DNA of 49,897 nucleotides, from IMG/VR virus record IMGVR_UViG_3300006128_000018, positions 1-49,897 of that record; one strand, 5' to 3'. This stretch comes from a virus. Positions 15,548 to 22,762 of the stretch are shown here, one piece after another. The notes below the pieces were generated by a model. It saw only the letters and a program-made list of their open reading frames with translations, was not told the origin of the DNA and made no database searches. The stretch's first letter is position 1. Each line of letters opens with the position of its first letter. The position numbers and the translations under genes are program-made.

Positions 15548-16541
15548 GTGTTAATCTATCATATCTATTTGTTTTTAATGACCATTCTATTGGATATACC
15601 CAATCATATGGAATTTGTTTGGTTGTTGATTTTACACCATTTTTAATTGCAATATGTTTATAAAAAAAACATAATTTGTCTTCAATATTTAAATATTTTT
15701 GAGTATATATTGGATTGCTTTTATGATTTACTAAATAATTCATCATCTCTATAAATTGTTTTGCTGAATTATTTAGAGCAACATATTCTCCATTTTCATC
15801 AATTTCATATTTAACTTTACTCATTAAATTCGAGCAATCAAATACTTGTTGTAATCCATCAAAAAAACCTGTACCACCATGCAAAAATGAATTAGGATTG
15901 ACCCATTCTGGATGACTCATGGCCACGTGTCTTGCTGCATTTTTACATGGATACATAGCATTACGAAATCCTTGTTCATTTACAAAATATTCATTTAAAA
16001 TTTTGGCAAATTCCATCATAGAATATGGACGATTTTTAGCTCCTAATATTTTATGCATTGCATTAGCAGCTTTTGGCACACTATTAATAAGCCATTCGTC
16101 TACTTTAGTTCCTTTTGGATAATAAATTTGAAACAAATCTGATCTAGAATGCCGATTATTTTCAAATCTAGCTTTTAGACCATCAACTCCATGATATTTC
16201 CATTCACAAAAAGTTTGCCAATGTTCATTGGTAAATGAAAATAATAAACAAGAATGAAGAACTAGTTCTTTATTGGCAATATTAGAAACATCTTCAACAA
16301 ATGGGCATTCATGCCAATGTAATCTATGAGAAAATTGTTGATAATTTTCTTTTAAAAGACTATCTTTTCTTTGATCATAAGCTCGACAAAATTCAAAAAA
16401 CTTCTCAGTTCGTTCTTCTTGAGTCCAATCTTTCATCCAACTTCTAATTGGCTTATGCTTTTCATTTAAAGAAACTTTTGCTAGATTATTATATTGAATA
16501 TTATATGGATTATCGTCCAATAAATCAGCTAATGCATTCAT
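15537..16541 (-). CDS. Helix-rich hypermodification-type protein, paralogue 1
   Basis: 334 residues, mostly helical, with many Trp, His and Asn. The stretch 195-235 (GFRNAMYPCKNAARHVAM, HPEWVNPNSF, then GGTGFFDGLQQVF) aligns with the same region of the next gene upstream. This suggests both belong to one superfamily. The pattern resembles the helical glycosylase-derived domains predicted to act in phage hypermodified-base synthesis (aGPT-pyrophosphorylase, 5-hmdU-kinase helical domain or amino-acid:DNA transferase types; recalled from the literature). It overlaps the PLP gene by 11 bases and its paralogue by 17. Exact family and reaction are uncertain. Confidence 0.6.
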   Translation of the reverse strand: MNALADLLDDNPYNIQYNNLAKVSLNEKHKPIRSWMKDWTQEERTEKFFEFCRAYDQRKDSLLKENYQQFSHRLHWHECPFVEDVSNIANKELVLHSCLLFSFTNEHWQTFCEWKYHGVDGLKARFENNRHSRSDLFQIYYPKGTKVDEWLINSVPKAANAMHKILGAKNRPYSMMEFAKILNEYFVNEQGFRNAMYPCKNAARHVAMSHPEWVNPNSFLHGGTGFFDGLQQVFDCSNLMSKVKYEIDENGEYVALNNSAKQFIEMMNYLVNHKSNPIYTQKYLNIEDKLCFFYKHIAIKNGVKSTTKQIPYDWVYPIEWSLKTNRYDRLTHDA

Positions 16542-17706
16542 ATAAATTTTTCACTTTTATCTTATATTCAGATACATTCATTCCTACACTATTTAAAATA
16601 GTAGCATCGGATGGATGAGACTTCATTCCATTAAATGTATTTATTAAGCCAAGATCTAACATAGCTTTTTGTCTACCAAATGGATGATCTTTAATTTTGC
16701 AAGAAGACCAAACTTTATCAAAATCTAAATGATTATAATCTGCTCCAGGTCTAACATAATTTTCTACCCATCTAATAAAATCACAGCATACATCTTCTGC
16801 ATTATATGGAACAGATTGTGTATCATCATAAATTTTCATCATTACTTCATCTAAAAACTGATCTTGATTCATCTTACTAGTTGATTTAGCAAGATATGAG
16901 ATACATTCACGGGCATTTGTTCCATAATAGAACATAGACTCTTTATTAACATATTGTGGATACCAATCTGCAATATCTGCAATAACAGCTGCATATTGAA
17001 ATTTATATGCATTCATTCCATTATTGATATTCCATTTAAATATAAAATCTCCAATTTCTCGAAGATCTTTTTTATGATTAGACGATTGTAAATATTCTGC
17101 TAAGTCTCTAGCAAGTCTTGGTGCAAATTCACAAAGATAATAATCTCCACCTCTTTTATATCCTGCTGGAGGTTTTGGAAAACTAGGAAATTGATATCCT
17201 ACTGAAGTATAAAAAGGTTCTTTATAATTCTTAATTAATTTAATCATTCCTTCAATATCTCTATAATTATAGAGATGAAACAAAATAGTATTATGATATC
17301 CTGAAGGTTTTGTTGCGTAATTAATAGCTGATCCAGTTACTCGATGCAAGATAAAAATATAAAGCCATTCAGGAAGATCAAAATCTGAGTGTTTACCGGT
17401 CCAATCTTTAGCAACCATTTCTCTTTGACGAGTAACGGCATTTTTTTTCATTTTCTCCCAATAAGGATGTTTTTCTGTCCAACCATAAAAACAATCATTA
17501 ATAATTTGAGAAAATCCTGCATATTTACGTTCAACTACATCATATAGCTCTACATGATGCATAAGATCATCATCTAAATTACTATCTATGTGTTTAAGCA
17601 TACCATATGGTGGATTAGAAGAAACATTGCATTTTTCTTGTTGGTCACGAGCCAAATTATAATACCTAATAAATTCATCATAATATTCGGTAGTTTCAAT
17701 ACTCAT
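16525..17706 (-). CDS. Helix-rich hypermodification-type protein, paralogue 2
   Basis: 393 residues. Distinctive blocks are LPEWLYIFILHRVTGSAINY (111-130), PFYTSVGYQFPSFPKPP (164-180), YYLCEFAPRLARDLAEYL near 189-206, YPQYVNKESM plus YYGTNARECISYL (249-272), DVCCDFIRWVENYVRPG near 307-323, and a DHPFGRQKAMLDLG segment. The 230-272 region aligns with residues 190-235 of the 334-residue neighbour. This kind of protein has been linked by comparative genomics to phage DNA base hypermodification. It overlaps the dCMP deaminase start (ATGA), which ties it to the hydroxymethyl-dCMP supply genes. A DNA-level transferase or kinase role is inference. Confidence 0.6.
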   Translation of the reverse strand: MSIETTEYYDEFIRYYNLARDQQEKCNVSSNPPYGMLKHIDSNLDDDLMHHVELYDVVERKYAGFSQIINDCFYGWTEKHPYWEKMKKNAVTRQREMVAKDWTGKHSDFDLPEWLYIFILHRVTGSAINYATKPSGYHNTILFHLYNYRDIEGMIKLIKNYKEPFYTSVGYQFPSFPKPPAGYKRGGDYYLCEFAPRLARDLAEYLQSSNHKKDLREIGDFIFKWNINNGMNAYKFQYAAVIADIADWYPQYVNKESMFYYGTNARECISYLAKSTSKMNQDQFLDEVMMKIYDDTQSVPYNAEDVCCDFIRWVENYVRPGADYNHLDFDKVWSSCKIKDHPFGRQKAMLDLGLINTFNGMKSHPSDATILNSVGMNVSEYKIKVKNLYECIS

Positions 17707-18143
17707 TCAAATAACCATTCTACTTTGGCTTCAGAAAATATTTCACTCGATTTAATCCAAGAAGATTTCCATATAGAGTCTTCAATTAGATTTGAACTTT
17801 TTGGCATAATTACACGTTTAATTCCTACTTGTATTACGCCTAAAGCACAAGATGCACATACAGGAAGACCTGTTACATATAGAGTAGAATTTTTTAGACT
17901 AATACCATTATGAGTAGCATTATAGATAGCATTCATTTCAGCATGTACTATTAGTTGATACTTTTCTTCTCTATTATCTAATCTAGTGTTGTCTTTAATT
18001 CCTCTAGGAAATCCATTCCATCCAGTAGATAAAATTTGTTTATCATCATTGACTATAACTGCACCAATTTTTCTTGAAGGATCTTTACTCCAAGTAGAAA
18101 TGTGTTTAGCCAAATCTAAAAATCTTTGATTCCAATCTGTCAT
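17703..18143 (-). CDS. cd: dCMP deaminase
   Basis: 146 residues. It converts dCMP to dUMP for thymidylate synthesis. The zinc site and catalytic Glu are HAE at 67-69 and PVCASC with C96 and C99, and the start TDWNQRFLDLAKHISTWSKDP is typical of the family. It overlaps the hydroxymethylase gene by 4 bases, so two competing uses of dCMP (deamination and hydroxymethylation) are made from one transcript, as in T4. A second, more divergent deaminase lies at 39,190. Confidence 0.93.
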   Translation of the reverse strand: MTDWNQRFLDLAKHISTWSKDPSRKIGAVIVNDDKQILSTGWNGFPRGIKDNTRLDNREEKYQLIVHAEMNAIYNATHNGISLKNSTLYVTGLPVCASCALGVIQVGIKRVIMPKSSNLIEDSIWKSSWIKSSEIFSEAKVEWLFE

Positions 18144-18796
18144 GGCTTTACAAGAGGAAAGTGACGAGAATATACGTGAAGGGAACCTACATTCCAGTAT
18201 AATTTACCAATTTCAATTTTAAGATTATGAGCTAATTCTTCAAGAACATATTGCTGCCATGCTCTATCATTTCTATAACCAAATACAACATCATTACTTC
18301 TCATTTGTACTACAGCATTAAGCTTATTATTTCGAATAAGATATTGCACAGTATTTGTACACATAAAATCTGATCGACCATTTTTATTATAATCTTCCCA
18401 CATAGAAGGACGAGTATAAATCATGATAGCTCGACGAGAATTTGGATTTAGAATAAGTTCATCTAAAACATTACGATATTGATTTCCGTTTTTGGCTGAC
18501 CAGATAGCCCAACCATAATTGCTATTAATAAATCCTTCATCATCAGCAACCTGCTTCCAAATTTCAGGAATTGGATCAGGAATATCATTTACATTTAATG
18601 ATTGACTTTTATACCATTCGATTTCTCGATTTACATATTTGTAATTAACTACACCAAAAATGGTTTCTTTGTCTGCTTCAAAGCTAGCATTTACTAATTC
18701 AATAGTTTGAACACCGGTTTTATCAATTACAAAATCTTCTCTATTTAAAGCATTAACAAAATATTTTTTAATATCACTTACTTTGTGACGAATCAT
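18140..18796 (-). CDS. 42: dCMP hydroxymethylase (T4 gp42-like)
   Basis: 218 residues from the ATG at 18,796. A longer frame exists, but T4 gp42 begins at the equivalent of this Met (KVSDIKKYFVNALNREDFVIDKTGVQTIE). The enzyme makes 5-hydroxymethyl-dCMP using methylene-THF. The catalytic Cys is C146 in SDFMCTNTVQYL. The substrate-discriminating position is D177 in GYRNDRAW, the Asp that in T4 gp42 favours dCMP; thymidylate synthases have Asn. The NSNYGWAIWS, RRAIMIYTRPSM and NVGSLHVYSRHF blocks match T4 nearly word for word. The C-terminal 25-30 residues of T4 are missing. It strongly predicts hmC in the DNA. Confidence 0.93.
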   Translation of the reverse strand: MIRHKVSDIKKYFVNALNREDFVIDKTGVQTIELVNASFEADKETIFGVVNYKYVNREIEWYKSQSLNVNDIPDPIPEIWKQVADDEGFINSNYGWAIWSAKNGNQYRNVLDELILNPNSRRAIMIYTRPSMWEDYNKNGRSDFMCTNTVQYLIRNNKLNAVVQMRSNDVVFGYRNDRAWQQYVLEELAHNLKIEIGKLYWNVGSLHVYSRHFPLVKP

Positions 18797-19130
18797 TTTC
18801 AATCTTTCTATTAAACATGTCTCGAGTCGAGTCTTGGCCTTCCATCTTACCACGAAGATAAGAAATAGCAAAACTAGCATAATTAATTAGATCTTTATAT
18901 GTATCTTCTAAAGATTCAAAATTAGGAGTATTAGTATTTGCTTCTAATAGAGATTGAGCACGAAGCAATTTTTGTGAAATCATATCATGGATTGTGTCAA
19001 TTCCACGTCGATAATGCATGGCTTGTACTACATTAGAATTTGGATTATTATAATCTTGTGATTTCTTAAATTGTAATTCAATACACTCACGAAGAACCAT
19101 AATAGATTCTTTTTCATTAATATTACTCAT
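18774..19130 (-). CDS. DUF1599-like (nucleotide-modification-associated) protein
   Basis: 118 residues, with the ATG overlapping the upstream stop (TGATG). The pattern ECIELQFKKSQDYNNP, an R-K-L-R block, and LEDTYKDLINYASFAI fits the small helical DUF1599 family, which often occurs with nucleotide-modification genes. It overlaps the hydroxymethylase start by 23 bases. The C-terminus is acidic. I infer an accessory role in nucleotide metabolism; no catalytic residues can be assigned. Confidence 0.6.
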   Translation of the reverse strand: MSNINEKESIMVLRECIELQFKKSQDYNNPNSNVVQAMHYRRGIDTIHDMISQKLLRAQSLLEANTNTPNFESLEDTYKDLINYASFAISYLRGKMEGQDSTRDMFNRKIENDSSQSK

Positions 19131-19573
19131 CACGCAATAAACCTTTCATGTTTAGACATAGCTTTTGAATTCTCATATAGAATATTAACACGAGAATCAT
19201 TTACTGTAAACAAGTATTTTGCATATTTGATGTTATATAATCTATATGGTTCACAATTACTGTTATATTTAGTAATATATTGATAATTTTCTTTTGGATT
19301 ATCAAATTTGTATACTTGTATACCATCTTCAAGTTTTTCTGGAACTTGAACAAAATATAAAGTATTAACTCCATCAATTTTTTTAAATTGTGATTTATCT
19401 ATCCAAAGAGACTTAGAATTATGATTTAGTCTATTGGTTTTGACTTCATAAGATCCATTTTTATCAATTCCATCTTTTTCTGAATCAAACCAATTGTCAG
19501 TTCGTATTGTACCTTCAATATATTCTATAATAATATCTTCACCAATTTGGCCATTTGTTCTTTTAATAGACAC
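19130..19573 (-). CDS. Putative small PD-(D/E)XK-fold nuclease
   Basis: 147 residues starting at GTG with AGGA upstream. GQIGEDIIIEYIEG, then EKDGIDKNGSYEVKTNRL, gives the order G-x-x-GE-E..D..(D/E)-x-K expected of a restriction-like core (D at about 36, EVKT near 43-46). A WIDKSQFKKI helix and the strand LYFVQVP follow. No other domain is present. It sits immediately upstream of the DUF1599-like and hydroxymethylase genes. A nuclease that spares modified phage DNA and cuts host DNA would fit, but this is inference. Metal residues support the fold only moderately. Confidence 0.55.
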   Translation of the reverse strand: MSIKRTNGQIGEDIIIEYIEGTIRTDNWFDSEKDGIDKNGSYEVKTNRLNHNSKSLWIDKSQFKKIDGVNTLYFVQVPEKLEDGIQVYKFDNPKENYQYITKYNSNCEPYRLYNIKYAKYLFTVNDSRVNILYENSKAMSKHERFIA

Positions 19574-19581
19574 CTTAAATC

Positions 19582-19986
19582 CTAAATGTTATAGATTTGT
19601 GTAAGTAATCCATAATTATCTTCATGAGATGGAGGAGTCCATCCGGCTGGTTTAATAAGATCTGGAAGACCAAGAGGATTTGGTCTAGATGCTTTAATTC
19701 CAACTTCCTTATTCATATTTGCTTTATGTACTTCATCCCAAGCTACCTGAGGATCTACATTAAAGATATCAAGAGTTCCAATAGCAACAACACAAAGATC
19801 AATAAGAGCATCTACTACATCTTCTTCATTATTAGCTTCTTTTAACTCGTTTAATTCTTCTTCTAAAAATGAAATTCTAAACTTTAGAAGTGCTTTTAGC
19901 TTTTCAGAATCCATTGAAGAAACTACATTATGCACTTTATAATGATCGTGCATATTTTTAATATCTAATGGCCAATTTGTACTCAT
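19582..19986 (-). CDS. MazG-like nucleotide pyrophosphohydrolase
   Basis: 134 residues. The helical all-alpha NTP-pyrophosphatase signature is seen as FRISFLEEELNELKEANNEEDVVDALIDLCVVAIGTL, where E-x-x-E and D-x-x-D acidic residues bind magnesium. Homologues in phages hydrolyse (d)NTPs to NMPs, or degrade alarmones or modified nucleotides. Here it may remove unmodified dCTP or protect the pool for hmC synthesis (inference). It overlaps the deformylase gene by 4 bases. Confidence 0.8.
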   Translation of the reverse strand: MSTNWPLDIKNMHDHYKVHNVVSSMDSEKLKALLKFRISFLEEELNELKEANNEEDVVDALIDLCVVAIGTLDIFNVDPQVAWDEVHKANMNKEVGIKASRPNPLGLPDLIKPAGWTPPSHEDNYGLLTQIYNI

Positions 19987-20501
19987 GCTAATGTTCCTGT
20001 CTTTTTTAAGATTCGATTATGAGATTTTAGAAGCTTATAAGCTTTTTCTTTATGAAATGGATGAGCAATATCTAAATGACAAACACCATTAAGATGATCT
20101 AATTCATGTTGAAAACATCTTGCAGTAAGACCATCAAACTTTGTAGTTATTGTCTCACCATTTGGCATGGTAAATCGTACTTTAATTGCTCTAGGTCGTT
20201 TAATTTTAACGACCAGGCCTGGATAACTCAAGCATCCTTCATTAATGTATACCATTTCAGAAGAAATGTCAACTACTTTTGGATTAAAACAAGCATATAC
20301 CTGTTCTCCAGTAAGAACAAAAACACGATATGGAAGTCCAACTTGATTTGCCGCTAGACCTAATCCATGATTTGATATCATAGTTTCAGTAAGATCTTTT
20401 GCTAATTGAACAGGATCACATGGTGGATTTGAAAAATCAAATGGTTCTAAATTTGTCTTAAGAATAGGATCAGTATTATCAACTAATGTAAGTACAGTCA
20501 T
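19983..20501 (-). CDS. def: Peptide deformylase
   Basis: 172 residues from the ATG at 20,501, chosen because GGAG lies 8 bases upstream; a GTG four codons earlier is part of that ribosome site. It removes the formyl group from nascent proteins. All three motifs are present: GLGLAANQ (46-53), EGCLS with the metal Cys (88-92) and QHELDHLNG with two metal His and catalytic Glu (131-139). Deformylases occur in marine phages, where they are thought to assist translation of phage proteins or turnover of host photosystem or membrane proteins. It appears complete. Confidence 0.95.
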   Translation of the reverse strand: MTVLTLVDNTDPILKTNLEPFDFSNPPCDPVQLAKDLTETMISNHGLGLAANQVGLPYRVFVLTGEQVYACFNPKVVDISSEMVYINEGCLSYPGLVVKIKRPRAIKVRFTMPNGETITTKFDGLTARCFQHELDHLNGVCHLDIAHPFHKEKAYKLLKSHNRILKKTGTLA

Positions 20502-20515
20502 TGCAATCTCCACTG

Positions 20516-20523
20516 TATAAATA
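20516..20523 (+). promoter_or_regulatory. T4-type late promoter box for the DUF1003 gene
   Basis: TATAAATA, the T4 late consensus recognised by gp55 polymerase, lies 23 bases before the AGGAGG-preceded ATG at 20,546 on the plus strand. It is the only plus-strand gene in the minus arm. Confidence 0.6.
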
Positions 20524-20545
20524 TGGCATCTAATAGGAGGATATA

Positions 20546-20959
20546 ATGGCAGAATCTAATTTACCTTTAACTTTTGGACAAAGACTTGCAGATAAAGTAG
20601 CTTCTACTATGGGTTCATGGAAGTTTATTATAATTCAATCTATTATTATTGTAACATGGCTTCTTATTAATCTATTTACACCCTTCAAATTTGATGCATA
20701 TCCATTTATTTTATTAAATTTATTTCTTAGCTTTCAGGCAGCATATACTGCTCCAGCTATTATGATGTCTAGTAATCGTAAAGAAGATATTGATAGAAAA
20801 AGAAGTATTGCAATTTACAATCTTGAATCAGATGATCATAAAAGACTAGAATTTATAGTAAATCACTTAGATAATCATTTTAATCTTTTAAATAAAAGAA
20901 TTGATGCTTTAGAATCATCTGAATTTGGAAAATCTACAAGCCCAAAGCCAACCATCTAA
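20546..20959 (+). CDS. DUF1003 family membrane protein
   Basis: 137 residues. The pattern FGQRLADKVASTMGSWKFII, then a hydrophobic helix, FDAYPFILLNLFLSFQAAYTAPAIMMS and the NRKEDIDRK tail is the DUF1003 signature: two transmembrane helices then a cytoplasmic helical tail. The function of the family is unknown. AGGAGG precedes the ATG. The gene is transcribed against all its neighbours and has a late-type box, so it looks like an independently acquired, late-expressed gene that may act on the host membrane (inference). Confidence 0.85.
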   Translation: MAESNLPLTFGQRLADKVASTMGSWKFIIIQSIIIVTWLLINLFTPFKFDAYPFILLNLFLSFQAAYTAPAIMMSSNRKEDIDRKRSIAIYNLESDDHKRLEFIVNHLDNHFNLLNKRIDALESSEFGKSTSPKPTI

Positions 20960-21031
20960 TTTAATAATATGGCGATGAATCCAAGCTACCAATTTACTAT
21001 TCCAAAACCAATGATTATATCTATTAGTCAT
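20915..21031 (-). CDS. Possible 38-aa Trp-rich peptide after gene 46
   Basis: The ATG overlaps the gene 46 stop as TAATG, and the GAGGGTA just before is a plausible ribosome site. The peptide is basic and Trp-rich (NRYNHWFWNSKLVAWIH). It overlaps the 3' end of the DUF1003 gene on the other strand by 45 bases. No family is recognised. Confidence 0.4.
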   Translation of the reverse strand: MTNRYNHWFWNSKLVAWIHRHIIKLDGWLWACRFSKFR

Positions 21032-22746
21032 TATTCTACCCTCATACTAAAGTTTTTATTTTTTTTAAATTTGATGATATTAGTAAACTTATCTATCAAT
21101 TGATCGCCCTTATGAGAGATAATGAATACATTGGTATCACTAGATACACTTTCTAAAATTTTAAAAAATTCTTCTGTTCCTGAAGAATCTAAAGAGCTAT
21201 CAAATACTTCATCCATAATTAATAGATTTGTGCTAGCACTATTACGTAGCTTTGATACTGCTCTCCACGTAAATAATAAAGCTAAATCGATTCTCATCTT
21301 TTCACCTTCAGAGAATGAAGCATATGAAAATTCATCTCTAAATCTAGATTTAATTTTTTCATCAAAGTTTTCATCAAGTTGAAAATCAACAAAGAAATCT
21401 AAAGATGCCAAATACTTATTGATTAATTTATTCATAATTGGCACATATTGTTTAATAATTTTGGTTTTAATACCACCATCTTTTAACAACATTCCAGCCA
21501 TATTCAAAAGAGCTCTTGTATTAGTCAATTCTTCTTTTTGTGATTGAATAATGATCAATTCATCTTTAGCATCATTTAATTCTGTAGAATCATTTTCAAT
21601 TTTAGTCTTTTGATTGTATAAAGTAACAATTTCTTTTTCTATATTTTGAATATAGTTATTGATACTAGTAATATCTCGTTCCCAAGCAGCAATTTCTTGA
21701 TTTAATAAAAATATGTCATCTTTAAGATCGCTAATTTCTACTACAGATTTATACAATTCTTTTATTTGTTCTCTAATTTTTTCTAAAACTTCTAATGTTT
21801 CTACTCTCTTTTTTTGATTTTCATTTTGTATTTCTAAATGAAAATCATGATCTATATTTTGCTTACATTTTGGGCAAGTTTTATGATCATTATAAAATTC
21901 AATTTCAGATTCAATTTTATTTAATTTATTATCAATTTGCTTTTCTAATGATAAAAGTGAATCTCTTTTCTTTATATTTGGTAAAAGAATATTAATAGAT
22001 TCATTTTTACTTTGAATAATCATATTATGACTATCAATTTTTTTAATAATATCTAATTTAAGAGCTTTTTGTTCAGAAATAATCTTTTTCTTATTATCGA
22101 TAAGATCATTAGTATTTTGTTGTAAAACTAAAATATGTTTTTTACTAAGATCAATTTTTTGTTCACATAATGCTATTTTAGTTGAAATTTCTATTAGAGC
22201 ATCTTTATTTTCTTGAATTTTTGATTTCAAAATTACATTCATTGTAGAAAAAATTTGAATGTCCAAAAGATCTTCAATAAATTCACGACGAAGATGTGCC
22301 GGAAGTTGCATAAATGGAATAAAAGTAGATGATCCTAAAGTAATGATTTGAGAAAATGATTTATGACTTAATTTTAGAATATTCTTTTCTAAAATTTCTT
22401 GATAATCACGAATAGATGCTTCTTGATTTAAAAGATTTCCATCAACAATAATTTCAAAAACTGTAGGTTTAATACCTCTACGTACTAAATATTCTTTTGA
22501 ACCAATATTAAACTCAATTTCAACTAACATATTTTTATTGTTAATAGAATTAATAAGTTGTGGCTTATTAATTTTTCTAAATGGCTTACCATACAATCCA
22601 TATGAAATAGCTTCAATAAAAGTAGACTTACCTGCACCATTTTCACCAATGATTAGTGTTGATGGATGCTCATTAAGTTTAATTTCAGTAAAACTATTTC
22701 CAGTAGAAAGTAGATTTTTCCAACGTACTGTTTTGAAAAGTATCAT
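21031..22746 (-). CDS. 46: Recombination exonuclease ATPase subunit (T4 gp46, Rad50/SbcC-like)
   Basis: 571 residues. With gp47 it resects DNA ends for recombination-dependent replication and helps degrade host DNA. Walker A is IGENGAGKS at about 33-41. A long central coiled coil carries the zinc hook CPKC (C291, C294). The C-terminal half has the ABC signature SFSEGEKMRIDLALLF and Walker B NLLIMDEVFDSSLD. All parts are present at the expected spacing. It lies next to gene 47 with a 16-base gap, in the T4-like 47-46 order. Confidence 0.95.
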   Translation of the reverse strand: MILFKTVRWKNLLSTGNSFTEIKLNEHPSTLIIGENGAGKSTFIEAISYGLYGKPFRKINKPQLINSINNKNMLVEIEFNIGSKEYLVRRGIKPTVFEIIVDGNLLNQEASIRDYQEILEKNILKLSHKSFSQIITLGSSTFIPFMQLPAHLRREFIEDLLDIQIFSTMNVILKSKIQENKDALIEISTKIALCEQKIDLSKKHILVLQQNTNDLIDNKKKIISEQKALKLDIIKKIDSHNMIIQSKNESINILLPNIKKRDSLLSLEKQIDNKLNKIESEIEFYNDHKTCPKCKQNIDHDFHLEIQNENQKKRVETLEVLEKIREQIKELYKSVVEISDLKDDIFLLNQEIAAWERDITSINNYIQNIEKEIVTLYNQKTKIENDSTELNDAKDELIIIQSQKEELTNTRALLNMAGMLLKDGGIKTKIIKQYVPIMNKLINKYLASLDFFVDFQLDENFDEKIKSRFRDEFSYASFSEGEKMRIDLALLFTWRAVSKLRNSASTNLLIMDEVFDSSLDSSGTEEFFKILESVSSDTNVFIISHKGDQLIDKFTNIIKFKKNKNFSMRVE

Positions 22747-22762
22747 TATACTAATTCACCCA

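Noticed and set aside
12382-18796. TET/JBP-type oxygenase expected in some hydroxymethyl-base systems
   Set aside because: No H-x-D...H oxygenase pattern was seen in the cluster. The hydroxymethyl group is better explained by the dCMP hydroxymethylase.
18797-18880. Longer start for the dCMP hydroxymethylase
   Set aside because: The extra 28 residues are unlike T4 gp42 and overlap the DUF1599-like coding sequence. The Met at 18,796 matches the T4 start.
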